From positions 124,001 through 188,000 of the forward strand of contig NZ_BDAZ01000025.1 in the NCBI RefSeq assembly GCF_001612725.1: a stretch of DNA of 64,000 nt. Reading direction: 5' to 3'. How positions within the stretch are numbered: position 1 is the first letter of the stretch; each line of letters begins with the position of its first letter. A program made the translations under genes and the position numbers. The notes beneath the pieces were generated by a model that was given only the letters and a program-made list of their open reading frames with translations, was not told where the DNA came from and did no database searches. Origin of the DNA: Nocardia anaemiae NBRC 100462. GTDB taxonomy: Bacteria > Actinomycetota > Actinomycetes > Mycobacteriales > Mycobacteriaceae. Below, piece by piece: positions 17,139-25,012 of this stretch.

Positions 17139-18197
17139 TCAGCGCCGGTGCACCCTGGCGCCGACCTGCTCGGTGAATTCACTGGTCGAGGCGAGACCGC
17201 CCAGGTCGGCGGTGGCGATGCCCGCGGCGAAGGTGGCCGCGACGGCGCGTTCGATGCGTTCACCCGCACTCGACAGCGTCCGGTTGTTGTCGCGAATTCC
17301 CAGCCAGTGCAACAACATTGCCGCCGAGAGTTGGAGCGCCGCCGGATTTGCGCGATTGTGTCCGGCCAGCGTCGGCGCGGCGCCGTGTACCGCCTGGGCC
17401 ATCGCCTTGGTCGCCGAGCAGTTGAGCGATGCGGCGATGCCGAGCGAGCCACTCAGCTCGCCCGCGAGATCGGAGAGGATGTCGCCGAAGAGGTTCTCGG
17501 TGACCAGCACGTCGTAGTCGCTGGCCGCACGGACCAGATGGGCGGCGGTCGCGTCGACATGTTCGTCGTCGACCTCGACGCCCGGATAGGCGTGGGCAAC
17601 CTCATAACAGACGTCACGGAACAGTCCCATGGTCATCGGCAGCACATTGGCCTTGTGCACGATCGTGACACGCTTGCGTCGCGCGGCCGCGAGCCGGAAG
17701 GCCTCGTGCGCGATCCGCTCACAGGCCTGCCTGGTGATCAGGCCGACCGCCATCGCCACGTCCGGGGTCGGCCGGAACTCGCCCGACCCGGCGAACATAT
17801 TGCGGTCGGCGTAGAAACCCTCGCTGTTCTCCCGGACGATCACCAGGTCGATATCGGGAGCGCTCGCCTTGATTCCGGCGAAGGCACGGGCGGGGCGGAT
17901 ATTCGCGTAGAGGCCGAAGCGTTTGCGGATGGCGCCACCTGGTGCGATGCGAAGTTCGGGCGGGTAGGCGGCATTGTCGTGTGGGCCGAGGATCCAGGCG
18001 TCGAGCTCATCGAGAGTCGCGAGCGTCCGCTCCGGCAGCGGATCGCCGAATTCCTCGATGGCGCGCTGCCCCATCGGCAACCGAACCCAGTCGACCGAGG
18101 GCGCGCCTTCCGCGGCGAGCGCTTCGTCGACCACCGCGCTGGTGGCACGGACCACCTCGGGGCCGATGCCGTCACCTTCGATGAGGCCGAGACGCAT
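17139..18197 (-). CDS. isocitrate/isopropylmalate dehydrogenase family protein
   Basis: An NAD(P)-dependent beta-hydroxyacid oxidative decarboxylase. GDGIGPEVV (about residues 8-16), LVIVRENSEGFYADRN, VTIVHKANVLP, and VTENLFGDILSDLAGELSGSLGIA mark the family. The RENSEG segment is closer to tartrate/homoisocitrate-type enzymes than to canonical LeuB. I start at 18197 (MRLGLIEGDG). A stand-alone LeuA-type regulatory domain lies 1.1 kb away, a possible but weak link to branched-chain acid metabolism. About 200 bases separate it from the ABC operon, so it is transcribed separately. The substrate cannot be fixed. Confidence 0.88.
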   Translation of the reverse strand: MRLGLIEGDGIGPEVVRATSAVVDEALAAEGAPSVDWVRLPMGQRAIEEFGDPLPERTLATLDELDAWILGPHDNAAYPPELRIAPGGAIRKRFGLYANIRPARAFAGIKASAPDIDLVIVRENSEGFYADRNMFAGSGEFRPTPDVAMAVGLITRQACERIAHEAFRLAAARRKRVTIVHKANVLPMTMGLFRDVCYEVAHAYPGVEVDDEHVDATAAHLVRAASDYDVLVTENLFGDILSDLAGELSGSLGIAASLNCSATKAMAQAVHGAAPTLAGHNRANPAALQLSAAMLLHWLGIRDNNRTLSSAGERIERAVAATFAAGIATADLGGLASTSEFTEQVGARVHRR

Positions 18198-18301
18198 ACG
18201 GTTCACCGGGCCATCCTCCCGCGCCACGGTTCGTGCGCCGACAACTGGGCCGCGTGTTCGCCGCCCATCCAGCCGCGCGGGCGGCTAACCTCTCGTGAAC
18301 T

Positions 18302-18823
18302 ATGGTGCAGTCGGTCGAATTGTTATTGGACGATGTGGCCGATGCGGAAATCCGGCGGCAGTGGCAGTTGCTCGCGGATGCGGGCATCCCGAGTCTGGCC
18401 GGTAAGCATGTCGAAACCAATCGCCCGCATATCACCATCGCGGTGGCCAGACAGATCTGGCCGCGCATCGATCACGCGCTGGATGAGCTGAGCTTCCGAC
18501 CGATTCCGATACGACTCGGCGGCGTGCTGGTCTTCGGCGCGCGCCATCCGATCCTGGTTCGGTCGGTGGTGCCCTCGGAACAATTGCTCGCCCTGCAACG
18601 TCGTATTTTCTCGGTCCTGTCGCCGTGTCCCGGCATACCGTCGAATGTGCGACCCGACGAGTGGACCCCGCATATCACGCTGGCAAGACGGGTGCCGCCG
18701 CACCATTTGGGCGAGGCGGTCCACGCCGTCGCCATGGACCGTGATTTCCCGGCATCCGTGGTGGGTATCCGCCGTTGGGACGGCGATCAACGGCGCGAGT
18801 GGCCGGTCGCCCGAGGAAAATAG
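18302..18823 (+). CDS. 2'-5' RNA ligase-like (2H phosphoesterase) protein
   Basis: Two H-x-T/S-x motifs, the active-site signature of the 2H phosphoesterase superfamily, are visible: RPHITIAV and WTPHITLAR. At 173 residues it has the usual single-domain size. Relatives hydrolyse 2',3'-cyclic phosphates or ligate RNA ends with 2'-5' bonds; the cellular substrate in actinobacteria is not established. It is divergent from the dehydrogenase gene and followed after about 70 bases by thioredoxin on the same strand. Confidence 0.88.
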   Translation: MVQSVELLLDDVADAEIRRQWQLLADAGIPSLAGKHVETNRPHITIAVARQIWPRIDHALDELSFRPIPIRLGGVLVFGARHPILVRSVVPSEQLLALQRRIFSVLSPCPGIPSNVRPDEWTPHITLARRVPPHHLGEAVHAVAMDRDFPASVVGIRRWDGDQRREWPVARGK

Positions 18824-18891
18824 AGGCACCGCCGGAAGATATGTACCGCGCCGGACGTTATAGCTGGCGACATACGACACGAGAGGACGTC

Positions 18892-19260
18892 ATGGCCACC
18901 CAGACGCTGAACCAACAGAATTTCGATGAGATCGTCACCGGAAACGACGTGGTACTCGTCGATTTCTGGGCCGACTGGTGCGGTCCGTGCAAGAGTTTCG
19001 CACCCACCTTCGAGGCCTCCTCGGACAAGCATCCCGATGTCGTGCACGGCAAGGTCGACACCGAGGCCGAACAGGGCCTGGCCGCCGCCGCCAATATCCG
19101 CTCGATTCCCACCATCATGGCTTTCCGCGAGGGCGTACTGGTCTTCGCGCAGCCCGGCGCCCTGCCGCCCGCCGCGCTGGAGGATCTGGTCACCCAGGTG
19201 AAGGCGCTGGATATGGACGAGGTGCGCAAGCAGCTCGCCGAGCAGCAGGCAGATCAGTAA
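18892..19260 (+). CDS. trxA: thioredoxin
   Basis: A 122-residue thioredoxin with the active site WCGPC in FWADWCGPCKSF, then the cis-Pro segment IRSIPTIMAF. The ATG at 18892 has a good GAGAGGA ribosome site 5 bases upstream; the longer frame from 18775 would overlap the previous gene. The extended C-terminus (EEQ-type helix after LEDLVTQVKAL) is found in several actinobacterial cytosolic thioredoxins. It acts as a dithiol reductant in the cytoplasm. The gene is not next to a thioredoxin reductase. Confidence 0.95.
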   Translation: MATQTLNQQNFDEIVTGNDVVLVDFWADWCGPCKSFAPTFEASSDKHPDVVHGKVDTEAEQGLAAAANIRSIPTIMAFREGVLVFAQPGALPPAALEDLVTQVKALDMDEVRKQLAEQQADQ

Positions 19261-19273
19261 GGTCCAACTCGCA

Positions 19274-19309
19274 CGGGCCGTTCACATTCGGTGGAATGTG
19301 AACGGCCCG
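19274..19309. terminator. terminator between thioredoxin and converging gene
   Basis: A 16-bp perfect inverted repeat (CGGGCCGTTCACATTC and complement) with a GGTG loop, followed by TTGCGTTTT, lies between the thioredoxin stop and the stop of the converging LeuA-domain gene. Confidence 0.9.
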
Positions 19310-19326
19310 TTGCGTTTTCGCTTCGC

Positions 19327-19761
19327 TCAGGCGCCGAGCTTGTTGACGCCCGCGATCATGGCGCGCACCGTCGATTCGGCACCGTCGTCGGCCAGGGCCG
19401 CGCCCCAGCCGCGCCTGCCGTTGCATTCGCACTGCACGAACGTCGCGGTACCGACAGCGGTGCGGCGCTGGTGGAATTGCAGGATTTCGACCGGATAGCC
19501 CTCGTCGTAGAGGGCCGAGGTCATTGCGGCCACCGGGTTGCCGGTGGCGATCACCGTGCGCAGGTGGTCGGCGAATTCGAGGGTGGCCGTGAACTCCGCG
19601 CTCCGCTTGCCCGCGGGCGACCAGTCGCCGACGCGAATCGGGCCGGTGTGCTCGCAATAGCGGTATTGGAACTGGGCAGGTGTCAGATCGGCGCATTCGG
19701 CGCGCAGCGCCTTGGGGGCTGCGGCGATGAACATGTTGGCATCAAGAGTCAGGATGGTCAT
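19327..19761 (-). CDS. stand-alone LeuA-type allosteric (dimer) domain protein
   Basis: A 144-residue protein without a catalytic TIM barrel. It resembles the C-terminal regulatory domain of 2-isopropylmalate synthase, the part that binds leucine: GNPVAAMTSALYDEGYPVEILQFHQRR, then ATFVQCECNGRRGWGAALADD and ESTVRAMIAGVNKLG, matching that domain's order of helix, strand and terminal helix. The N-terminal 45 residues have no clear match. It could bind a branched-chain amino or keto acid, or regulate LeuA in trans. The gene stands alone and converges with thioredoxin. Assignment is by pattern only. Confidence 0.6.
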   Translation of the reverse strand: MTILTLDANMFIAAAPKALRAECADLTPAQFQYRYCEHTGPIRVGDWSPAGKRSAEFTATLEFADHLRTVIATGNPVAAMTSALYDEGYPVEILQFHQRRTAVGTATFVQCECNGRRGWGAALADDGAESTVRAMIAGVNKLGA

Positions 19762-20204
19762 TGTGCGGAGGTCTTCCCGAGGATTGTCTTCTCAATTGAC
19801 AGAGGGGACCAGCGGTAAGTAGTCAGTAGCCCGCAGCGAGGGGGCCGGTCCGAATCAGACCCCGCTACGGCGGGCTACTACGAGAAGTCGCCGGGTTGCC
19901 ACCATCGCGGTAAGCGGAATTAGCCCGGCGCGAGCCTCAGGCCCGGAGGCGGTAGCCTGCGTAACCACGGAGGGCCCGGAGAGCGCCGCATTCAACACTG
20001 CGCTGTCGCGGTCTGCGACATGGAGCGCGGCGCTGTGGCGGTCGGCGGGATTCGGCACGCGGACCAGAATAGGGCGATCTGCACTCGATGGCAACCACAT
20101 TTGTCGCCTCGTCGCGCCTACTCGCGAGTATCATCGTCGCAGCTCAGGGGGTGTAGTACCAAGGACGGATGGCAAGGCGGCATCGCGGCGGTACTTTCGA
20201 TCAC
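19762..20204. other. intergenic stretch with no confident gene
   Basis: The 440 bases between two divergent genes contain only short frames with unnatural composition. Promoters for the LeuA-domain gene and the DUF6191 gene should lie here. I see no clear operator or RNA structure. Confidence 0.4.
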
Positions 20205-20519
20205 ATGGGTGCCCTTGTCGCCATGACCATTCCCGGCTTGGCCATGCTGCTGATCGGACTCGCATTCGTCGAGGTGCTGTGGAATCGGCTCACCGGAAGT
20301 CGGATCCTGCCGTGGTTCAAACACCGCAAGCACACACCGGTCTCCGCGACCGGATTCGAACTGGTCGCCGCGGCCTTCCAAGGTTCGAAGCATTACGAAT
20401 TCGAACAGCGGCACACGGCATTGATGCATAAAGAAGATAAGTCGGATGGTGCCCCGCCGCGCGATGAGATCGATCTGCGCGCCGGATCGGCGAAGCTGGT
20501 GCGACATCATTCGGAGTGA
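20205..20519 (+). CDS. DUF6191-like small membrane protein
   Basis: A protein of about 104 residues with one N-terminal membrane helix (MTIPGLAMLLIGLAFVEVLW). A conserved cytoplasmic block follows: LPWFKHRKHTPVSATGFE, then KHYEFEQRHTALMHKE. This is the pattern of an uncharacterised actinobacterial family that I recall as DUF6191. I favour the ATG at 20205 over one at 20169, because it places the helix at the N-terminus. It faces polA across a strong terminator. Function unknown. Confidence 0.72.
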   Translation: MGALVAMTIPGLAMLLIGLAFVEVLWNRLTGSRILPWFKHRKHTPVSATGFELVAAAFQGSKHYEFEQRHTALMHKEDKSDGAPPRDEIDLRAGSAKLVRHHSE

Positions 20520-20585
20520 ACGATCCGGCGGTCTGACGTAGTATCCGCGCAGTCGCCAGAGCTGCTTCCGGGCACTGAAATACGA

Positions 20586-20614
20586 TGCGGCACACCGGAA
20601 TTCGGTGTGCCGCA
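20586..20614 (-). terminator. polA terminator
   Basis: A 12-bp perfect inverted repeat (TGCGGCACACCG and complement) with a GAATT loop lies 8 bases past the polA stop codon. Confidence 0.88.
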
Positions 20615-20622
20615 ACCATCGA

Positions 20623-23367
20623 TCAGTGCGCTGCGGAATCCCAGCTGCGGCCGGTGCCGACGGAGACGTCCAACGGGACCGACAGCGTGATCGCCGAGGA
20701 CATCTGTTCGCGGGCCAGTGCGTCCAGGGTGTCCCGCTCCCCGTCGGCGACCTCGAAGACCAGTTCGTCGTGGATTTGCAGCAGCATGCGCGAGCGCAGG
20801 CCCGCCTCCTTGATCGCCTTGTGCACGTTGATCATCGCGACCTTGATGATGTCGGCGGCGGTGCCCTGGATGGGCGCGTTGAGGGCCATGCGTTCGGCGG
20901 CCTCGCGGCGCTGGCGGTTGCTGGAGTCCAGATCGGGCAGATAGCGGCGGCGACCGAAGAGGGTTTCGGTGTAGCCGACCTTGCGCGCCTGTTCGACCAC
21001 CTCGTAGAGGTAGTCGCGAATACCGCCGAAGCGGTCGAAGTAGACCTCCATCTGCTCCTTGGCCTCCTGCGTGCTGATCTTCAGCTGCGTCGAAAGGCCG
21101 TAGGAGCTCAGGCCGTACGCGAGACCGTAGGACATCGCCTTGATCCGGCGCCGCATTTCCGGCGTCACCTCCGACAGCGGGATATCGAAGGCCTTGGAGG
21201 CGACGAAGGTGTGCAGATCCTCACCGGAGTTGAAGGCCTCGATCAGGCCTTCGTCACCGGAAAGGTGGGCCATGATGCGCATTTCGATCTGGCTGTAGTC
21301 GGCGGTCATCAGCGACTGGTAGCCGGGGCCGACGACGAAGGTATCGCGGATCTGGCGACCGGTATCGGTGCGAATCGGGATGTTCTGCAGATTCGGCTCG
21401 GTGGAGGACAGGCGGCCGGTGGCGGCGATGGTCTGGTTGAAGGTGGTGTGGATGCGGCCGTCGTCGGCGACGGATTTCAACAGACCGTCCACCGTGACCT
21501 TGAGCCGGGTGGCGTCGCGATGTTCGAGCAGATGCCGCAGGAACGGATGTTCGGTCTTCTCGAACAGCGATTCCAGCGCGTCGGCGTCGGTGGTGTAGCC
21601 GGTCTTGGTGCGCTTGGTCTTCGGCATATCGAGTTCATCGAAGAGGACCACTTGCAGCTGCTTGGGTGAGCCGAGGTTGATCTGTTTGCCGATCACGCCA
21701 TAGGCGGCATTGGCCGCATCGGTGACCTTATCGGCGAATTGTCGCTGCAGGGCCTCGAGCTGGTCGGTATCGACCGCGATGCCCGCATTCTCCAATTCGG
21801 CGAGCACACCGAGCAGTGGCAATTCCATATCGTCGAGCAGTGCGCTGGATTCGATCTGGCGCAGTTCGCCGTCGAGTGCCTCGGCCAGGTCGAGAACCGC
21901 CCTGGCACGCAGCATTTCGGTCTGTGCCAGCTCGGCGTCCACGGTGTCGGCATCGTCGAGCAGCGACAGCTGCGGGGTTTCCGCGGTTTCGGCGCGCAGT
22001 TCGCGGTGCAGATAGCGCAGCGAGAGATCGTCGAGATTGAAGCTGCGTTGGCCGGGTCGGACCAGATAGGCGGCCAGGGCGGTATCACTGGTCAGACCGG
22101 CGAGGGTCCAGCCGCGCCCACGCAACGCGTGCATCGCGGCCTTGGCCTCGTGCAGCGCCTTCGGCACGGCCGGATCGGCCAGCCAAGCGGCGAGTGCGGC
22201 TTCGTCTTCCGGCGTCAGCACGGAGACATCGATGTAGCCGCTCTCGCCGTCCGCGGCGGCGATGGCGAGCGCGCGCGTGTCACCATTGCCGGGCGTGCTG
22301 CTGCCGACAACCGAAATACCATGGCGGACACCGACTTTCGCATGTTCGGCGAGCCATGCGGCGACCGCGCCGACCTCTAGCGCGCCGCCGCTGATCTCGA
22401 AGCCGGATTCGGCCTCGGGCTCCGGCGGGGCGAGGGTTTCGAAGAGCCGGTCGCGCAGTACCCGGAACTCCAGATCGTCGAAGAGCTGGTGGATCTTATT
22501 GCGGTCCCACGGCTGCTGGGCCAGCTGATCGGGGGTGTAGGGCAGCGGGACGTCGCGGACCATCTCGGTGAGCTGGCGGTTGAGCACCACATTGCTGAGG
22601 TTGGCGCGCAGTGCGTCGCCGACCTTGCCCTTCACCTCGTCTACCTTGTCGACCAGGGTGGTCAGATCGCCGTATTCGCGGATCCACTTCGCGGCGGTCT
22701 TCTCCCCGACGCCCGGAATGCCGGGCAGATTGTCGCTCGGGTCGCCGCGCAGGGCTGCATAGTCCGGGTACTGAGCCGGGGTGAGCTGGTATTTGGCCAT
22801 CACCTCATCCGGGGTGAACCGGGTGAGATCGGATACGCCCTTGCGCGGGTAGAGCAGCGTCACCGCATCGCTGACCAACTGGATGGCATCGCGGTCACCG
22901 GAGACGATCAGCACCCGGAAGCCCTCGGCGACGGCCTGAGTCGCGATGGTGGCGATCAGATCGTCGGCCTCGAAACCCTCGATCGCCATAACGGGAATGC
23001 CCATGGCGCCGAGCACATCCTTGGTCAGTTCGACTTGACCGCGGAACTCATCGGGCGTGGCATTGCGCCCCGCCTTGTACTCCGGATACGCCTCGGTGCG
23101 GAAGGTCTTGCGATTGACATCGAAGGCCGCCGCGATATGCGTCGGCTTCTCGTCGCGTAACAGGTTGATCAGCATCGCGGTGAATCCATAGACCGCATTC
23201 GTGGTCTGTCCGGTGACCGTCTTGAAGTTCTCCGCGGGCAGCGCGAAGAATGCGCGGTAGGCGATCGAATGCCCATCCAACAGCAACAACGTCGGCCGCT
23301 CACCACCCGCATCACTGGCTGCCACGGGTACGACGCGGGAACGCTGATCAGTAGTCGCTGGGGTCAC
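20623..23367 (-). CDS. polA: DNA polymerase I
   Basis: Family A DNA polymerase for repair and Okazaki-fragment processing. The N-terminal 5'-nuclease domain begins LLLLDGHSIAYRAFFAL and has FEADDLIATIA and the GVGEKTAAKWI helix-hairpin-helix. The middle is a 3'-5' exonuclease fold without the usual catalytic acids, as in other actinobacteria. Polymerase motifs A (DYSQIEMRIMAHLSGD), B (RRIKAMSYGLAYGLSSYG) and C (QIHDELVFEV) are intact. The GTG at 23367 gives 914 residues, close to the mycobacterial enzyme; a longer frame to 23496 adds a non-homologous Arg-rich lead. rpsA, its neighbour in mycobacteria, is 12.6 kb away here. Confidence 0.97.
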   Translation of the reverse strand: MTPATTDQRSRVVPVAASDAGGERPTLLLLDGHSIAYRAFFALPAENFKTVTGQTTNAVYGFTAMLINLLRDEKPTHIAAAFDVNRKTFRTEAYPEYKAGRNATPDEFRGQVELTKDVLGAMGIPVMAIEGFEADDLIATIATQAVAEGFRVLIVSGDRDAIQLVSDAVTLLYPRKGVSDLTRFTPDEVMAKYQLTPAQYPDYAALRGDPSDNLPGIPGVGEKTAAKWIREYGDLTTLVDKVDEVKGKVGDALRANLSNVVLNRQLTEMVRDVPLPYTPDQLAQQPWDRNKIHQLFDDLEFRVLRDRLFETLAPPEPEAESGFEISGGALEVGAVAAWLAEHAKVGVRHGISVVGSSTPGNGDTRALAIAAADGESGYIDVSVLTPEDEAALAAWLADPAVPKALHEAKAAMHALRGRGWTLAGLTSDTALAAYLVRPGQRSFNLDDLSLRYLHRELRAETAETPQLSLLDDADTVDAELAQTEMLRARAVLDLAEALDGELRQIESSALLDDMELPLLGVLAELENAGIAVDTDQLEALQRQFADKVTDAANAAYGVIGKQINLGSPKQLQVVLFDELDMPKTKRTKTGYTTDADALESLFEKTEHPFLRHLLEHRDATRLKVTVDGLLKSVADDGRIHTTFNQTIAATGRLSSTEPNLQNIPIRTDTGRQIRDTFVVGPGYQSLMTADYSQIEMRIMAHLSGDEGLIEAFNSGEDLHTFVASKAFDIPLSEVTPEMRRRIKAMSYGLAYGLSSYGLSTQLKISTQEAKEQMEVYFDRFGGIRDYLYEVVEQARKVGYTETLFGRRRYLPDLDSSNRQRREAAERMALNAPIQGTAADIIKVAMINVHKAIKEAGLRSRMLLQIHDELVFEVADGERDTLDALAREQMSSAITLSVPLDVSVGTGRSWDSAAH

Positions 23368-23488
23368 GCCTGAGAGTCTAGGTAGCCCCACCGACAATCC
23401 ACAGCCGCGGCACCCTCTTCTTGTGCGGGTCCAGTGAGCCGTCCGATTTCCGCCAGAAGCGGTTCGCCTCGGCGGCCATGATTTCCCG

Positions 23489-23905
23489 GTGACCACAACC
23501 CGCGCAGCACTGCAGAACTTCTTCGCCGCCGAAGCCGCCTACATCACCGAGGGCGCGAACTTCGATGCGATGGCCGCCTGCCTGGCCCCCGATGTCGTCA
23601 TGTATCAGGCCGCGCACCTGCCCTACGGCGGCGAATGGCACGGCCCCGACGGCATCGAGAAATTCATGGCGGCGATGAGCCGGACCTGGGCATCGTTGGA
23701 GTTCCTCGAACAGCGGTTCGTGGTGGACGGCGACGCGGTGGTCATCTACAACCGCGGCCGCATGCTGGCCCGCGCCACCGGCCGGATGCTGGAGACCTCG
23801 GTAATGCAGCTGATGACCTTCCGCGACGGCCTGATCGCCGAGATCCGGCCCTTCTATCTGGACACCGCGGCCGTGCTCGAAGTGCTGACCGAAGCGCACC
23901 GCTAA
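23489..23905 (+). CDS. SnoaL-like / nuclear transport factor 2-like protein
   Basis: A 138-residue NTF2-fold protein of the SnoaL type. AALQNFFAAEAAYITEGANFDAMAACLAPDVVMYQ is the helical opening with the typical Asp before the first strand, and GGEWHGPDGIEKFMAAMSR is the family's G-x-x-x-G-x-x-x-I-x-x-F block. The start is GTG at 23489, giving a divergent layout with polA. Family members range from polyketide cyclases to limonene-epoxide-hydrolase-like enzymes and binding proteins; no specific activity can be assigned. Confidence 0.8.
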   Translation: MTTTRAALQNFFAAEAAYITEGANFDAMAACLAPDVVMYQAAHLPYGGEWHGPDGIEKFMAAMSRTWASLEFLEQRFVVDGDAVVIYNRGRMLARATGRMLETSVMQLMTFRDGLIAEIRPFYLDTAAVLEVLTEAHR

Positions 23906-23918
23906 CCGCGGCACGCCC

Positions 23919-24929
23919 TCATTCCACGTGCGCCGGGGAGCTGTACCAGGTGTTGCACTCCCAGGTGTCGCCCTTGTCGGAACCCCATTTCCACCAGCCC
24001 CACACGTTCTCTTCGGTGCCCTGCATCCGTGCATCGCGGGTGGCCTGGCCGCCGTGGACGGTGTGGGAGGCTTCGGTCCAGGTCTGTTCATCGATATCGG
24101 CGCGGCCGAAGTTGGTGCCGAGGAACATGCCGGAGAAGCAGCGGGCCTGCAACTCCATGCGGCGGCTCTGTTCGCGACCGGCGGTGCTGTCCTTGCCGAG
24201 GGTCGAACGCTTTTCGTTGTAGGCCTGCATGACGCCGATCAGGTTCTGCACGTGGTGGCCGTATTCGGTACTGAGAACGGCCAATTGGGCGCCGCGGCGC
24301 GAACCGCTGGACAGCGGCCGCATGGCGTCGTACGGCAGCACCAGGGTTTCGTCGGGGGCGCAGTAGAACGTGGTCGGGCCGTTGCGCAGCCGCTGCACGC
24401 ATTGGCTTGCCACATCACCGGATTCGGTGGGGGCGAGTAGCCGCGGCGGATGGAACGGCAGTCCGGCGCCGCGCAGTGTCGGTTCCCAGGACGCGTCCAG
24501 GCAGGCGATCGCAGCCCGGTAGAAGGCCCGCGCCGCCTCCGGATCGTCGTGCCAGGCGGGCAGTTTGCAATCGACCCTGCCGAGTCCCACGTGCTGGGCG
24601 AAGAGCGGATGGTCGGCCAGCGCCTGCACCGCGCGGCTGGACACCACCGACATCCCGGCCTGCGCTACCCCGGCCAACGGCGCGAAGGCGACCGGGGGTG
24701 CGGCATCGCCGATCGGATTCGCCGAATCGGGCAGGGCACCGGTGAATCCCGGTGTCGTGGAATGATCGGAAATCCTACGCGCGGCACTCATTTCACCCGT
24801 GTCCGCGGACTTTCCGGTCATCAGCAGAACCGTCGCGGTGAGCGCACCGACCACACCGAGCACCGCCCAGATCAGCACCATACGATTGCCGCGCAACGGA
24901 CCGAGCCGAGAGCCGAACGTGCTGTTCAT
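23919..24929 (-). CDS. neutral zinc metallopeptidase-like membrane protein, degenerate HExxH
   Basis: A 336-residue relative of the putative neutral zinc metallopeptidase family (PF04228). One N-terminal membrane helix (about residues 17-38) leaves the rest outside the cell. Family blocks visible are ACLDASWEP, PDETLVLPYDAM, EQSRRMELQARCFSGMFLG, and a C-terminal WWKWGSDKGDTWECNTW. The zinc motif, usually HEfGHH, reads TEYGHH at residues 221-226, so the first zinc-binding His is replaced by Thr. Two Cys pairs are likely disulfides. The protein may have lost peptidase activity. It converges with the SnoaL-like gene. Confidence 0.8.
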   Translation of the reverse strand: MNSTFGSRLGPLRGNRMVLIWAVLGVVGALTATVLLMTGKSADTGEMSAARRISDHSTTPGFTGALPDSANPIGDAAPPVAFAPLAGVAQAGMSVVSSRAVQALADHPLFAQHVGLGRVDCKLPAWHDDPEAARAFYRAAIACLDASWEPTLRGAGLPFHPPRLLAPTESGDVASQCVQRLRNGPTTFYCAPDETLVLPYDAMRPLSSGSRRGAQLAVLSTEYGHHVQNLIGVMQAYNEKRSTLGKDSTAGREQSRRMELQARCFSGMFLGTNFGRADIDEQTWTEASHTVHGGQATRDARMQGTEENVWGWWKWGSDKGDTWECNTWYSSPAHVE

Positions 24930-25012
24930 GACCTACCTAGAGAGCTCGATCACCGCACATTCATTGGACTCCGGCCCGGACCGCCCCGCAACTCGGGGAA
25001 CCGCTCAGCGGG

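Noticed and set aside
16113..18491. A 792-codon open frame on the plus strand across the binding-protein and dehydrogenase genes
   Set aside because: It is antisense to two clear genes, has the skewed composition expected of a mirror frame in GC-rich DNA, and matches no family.
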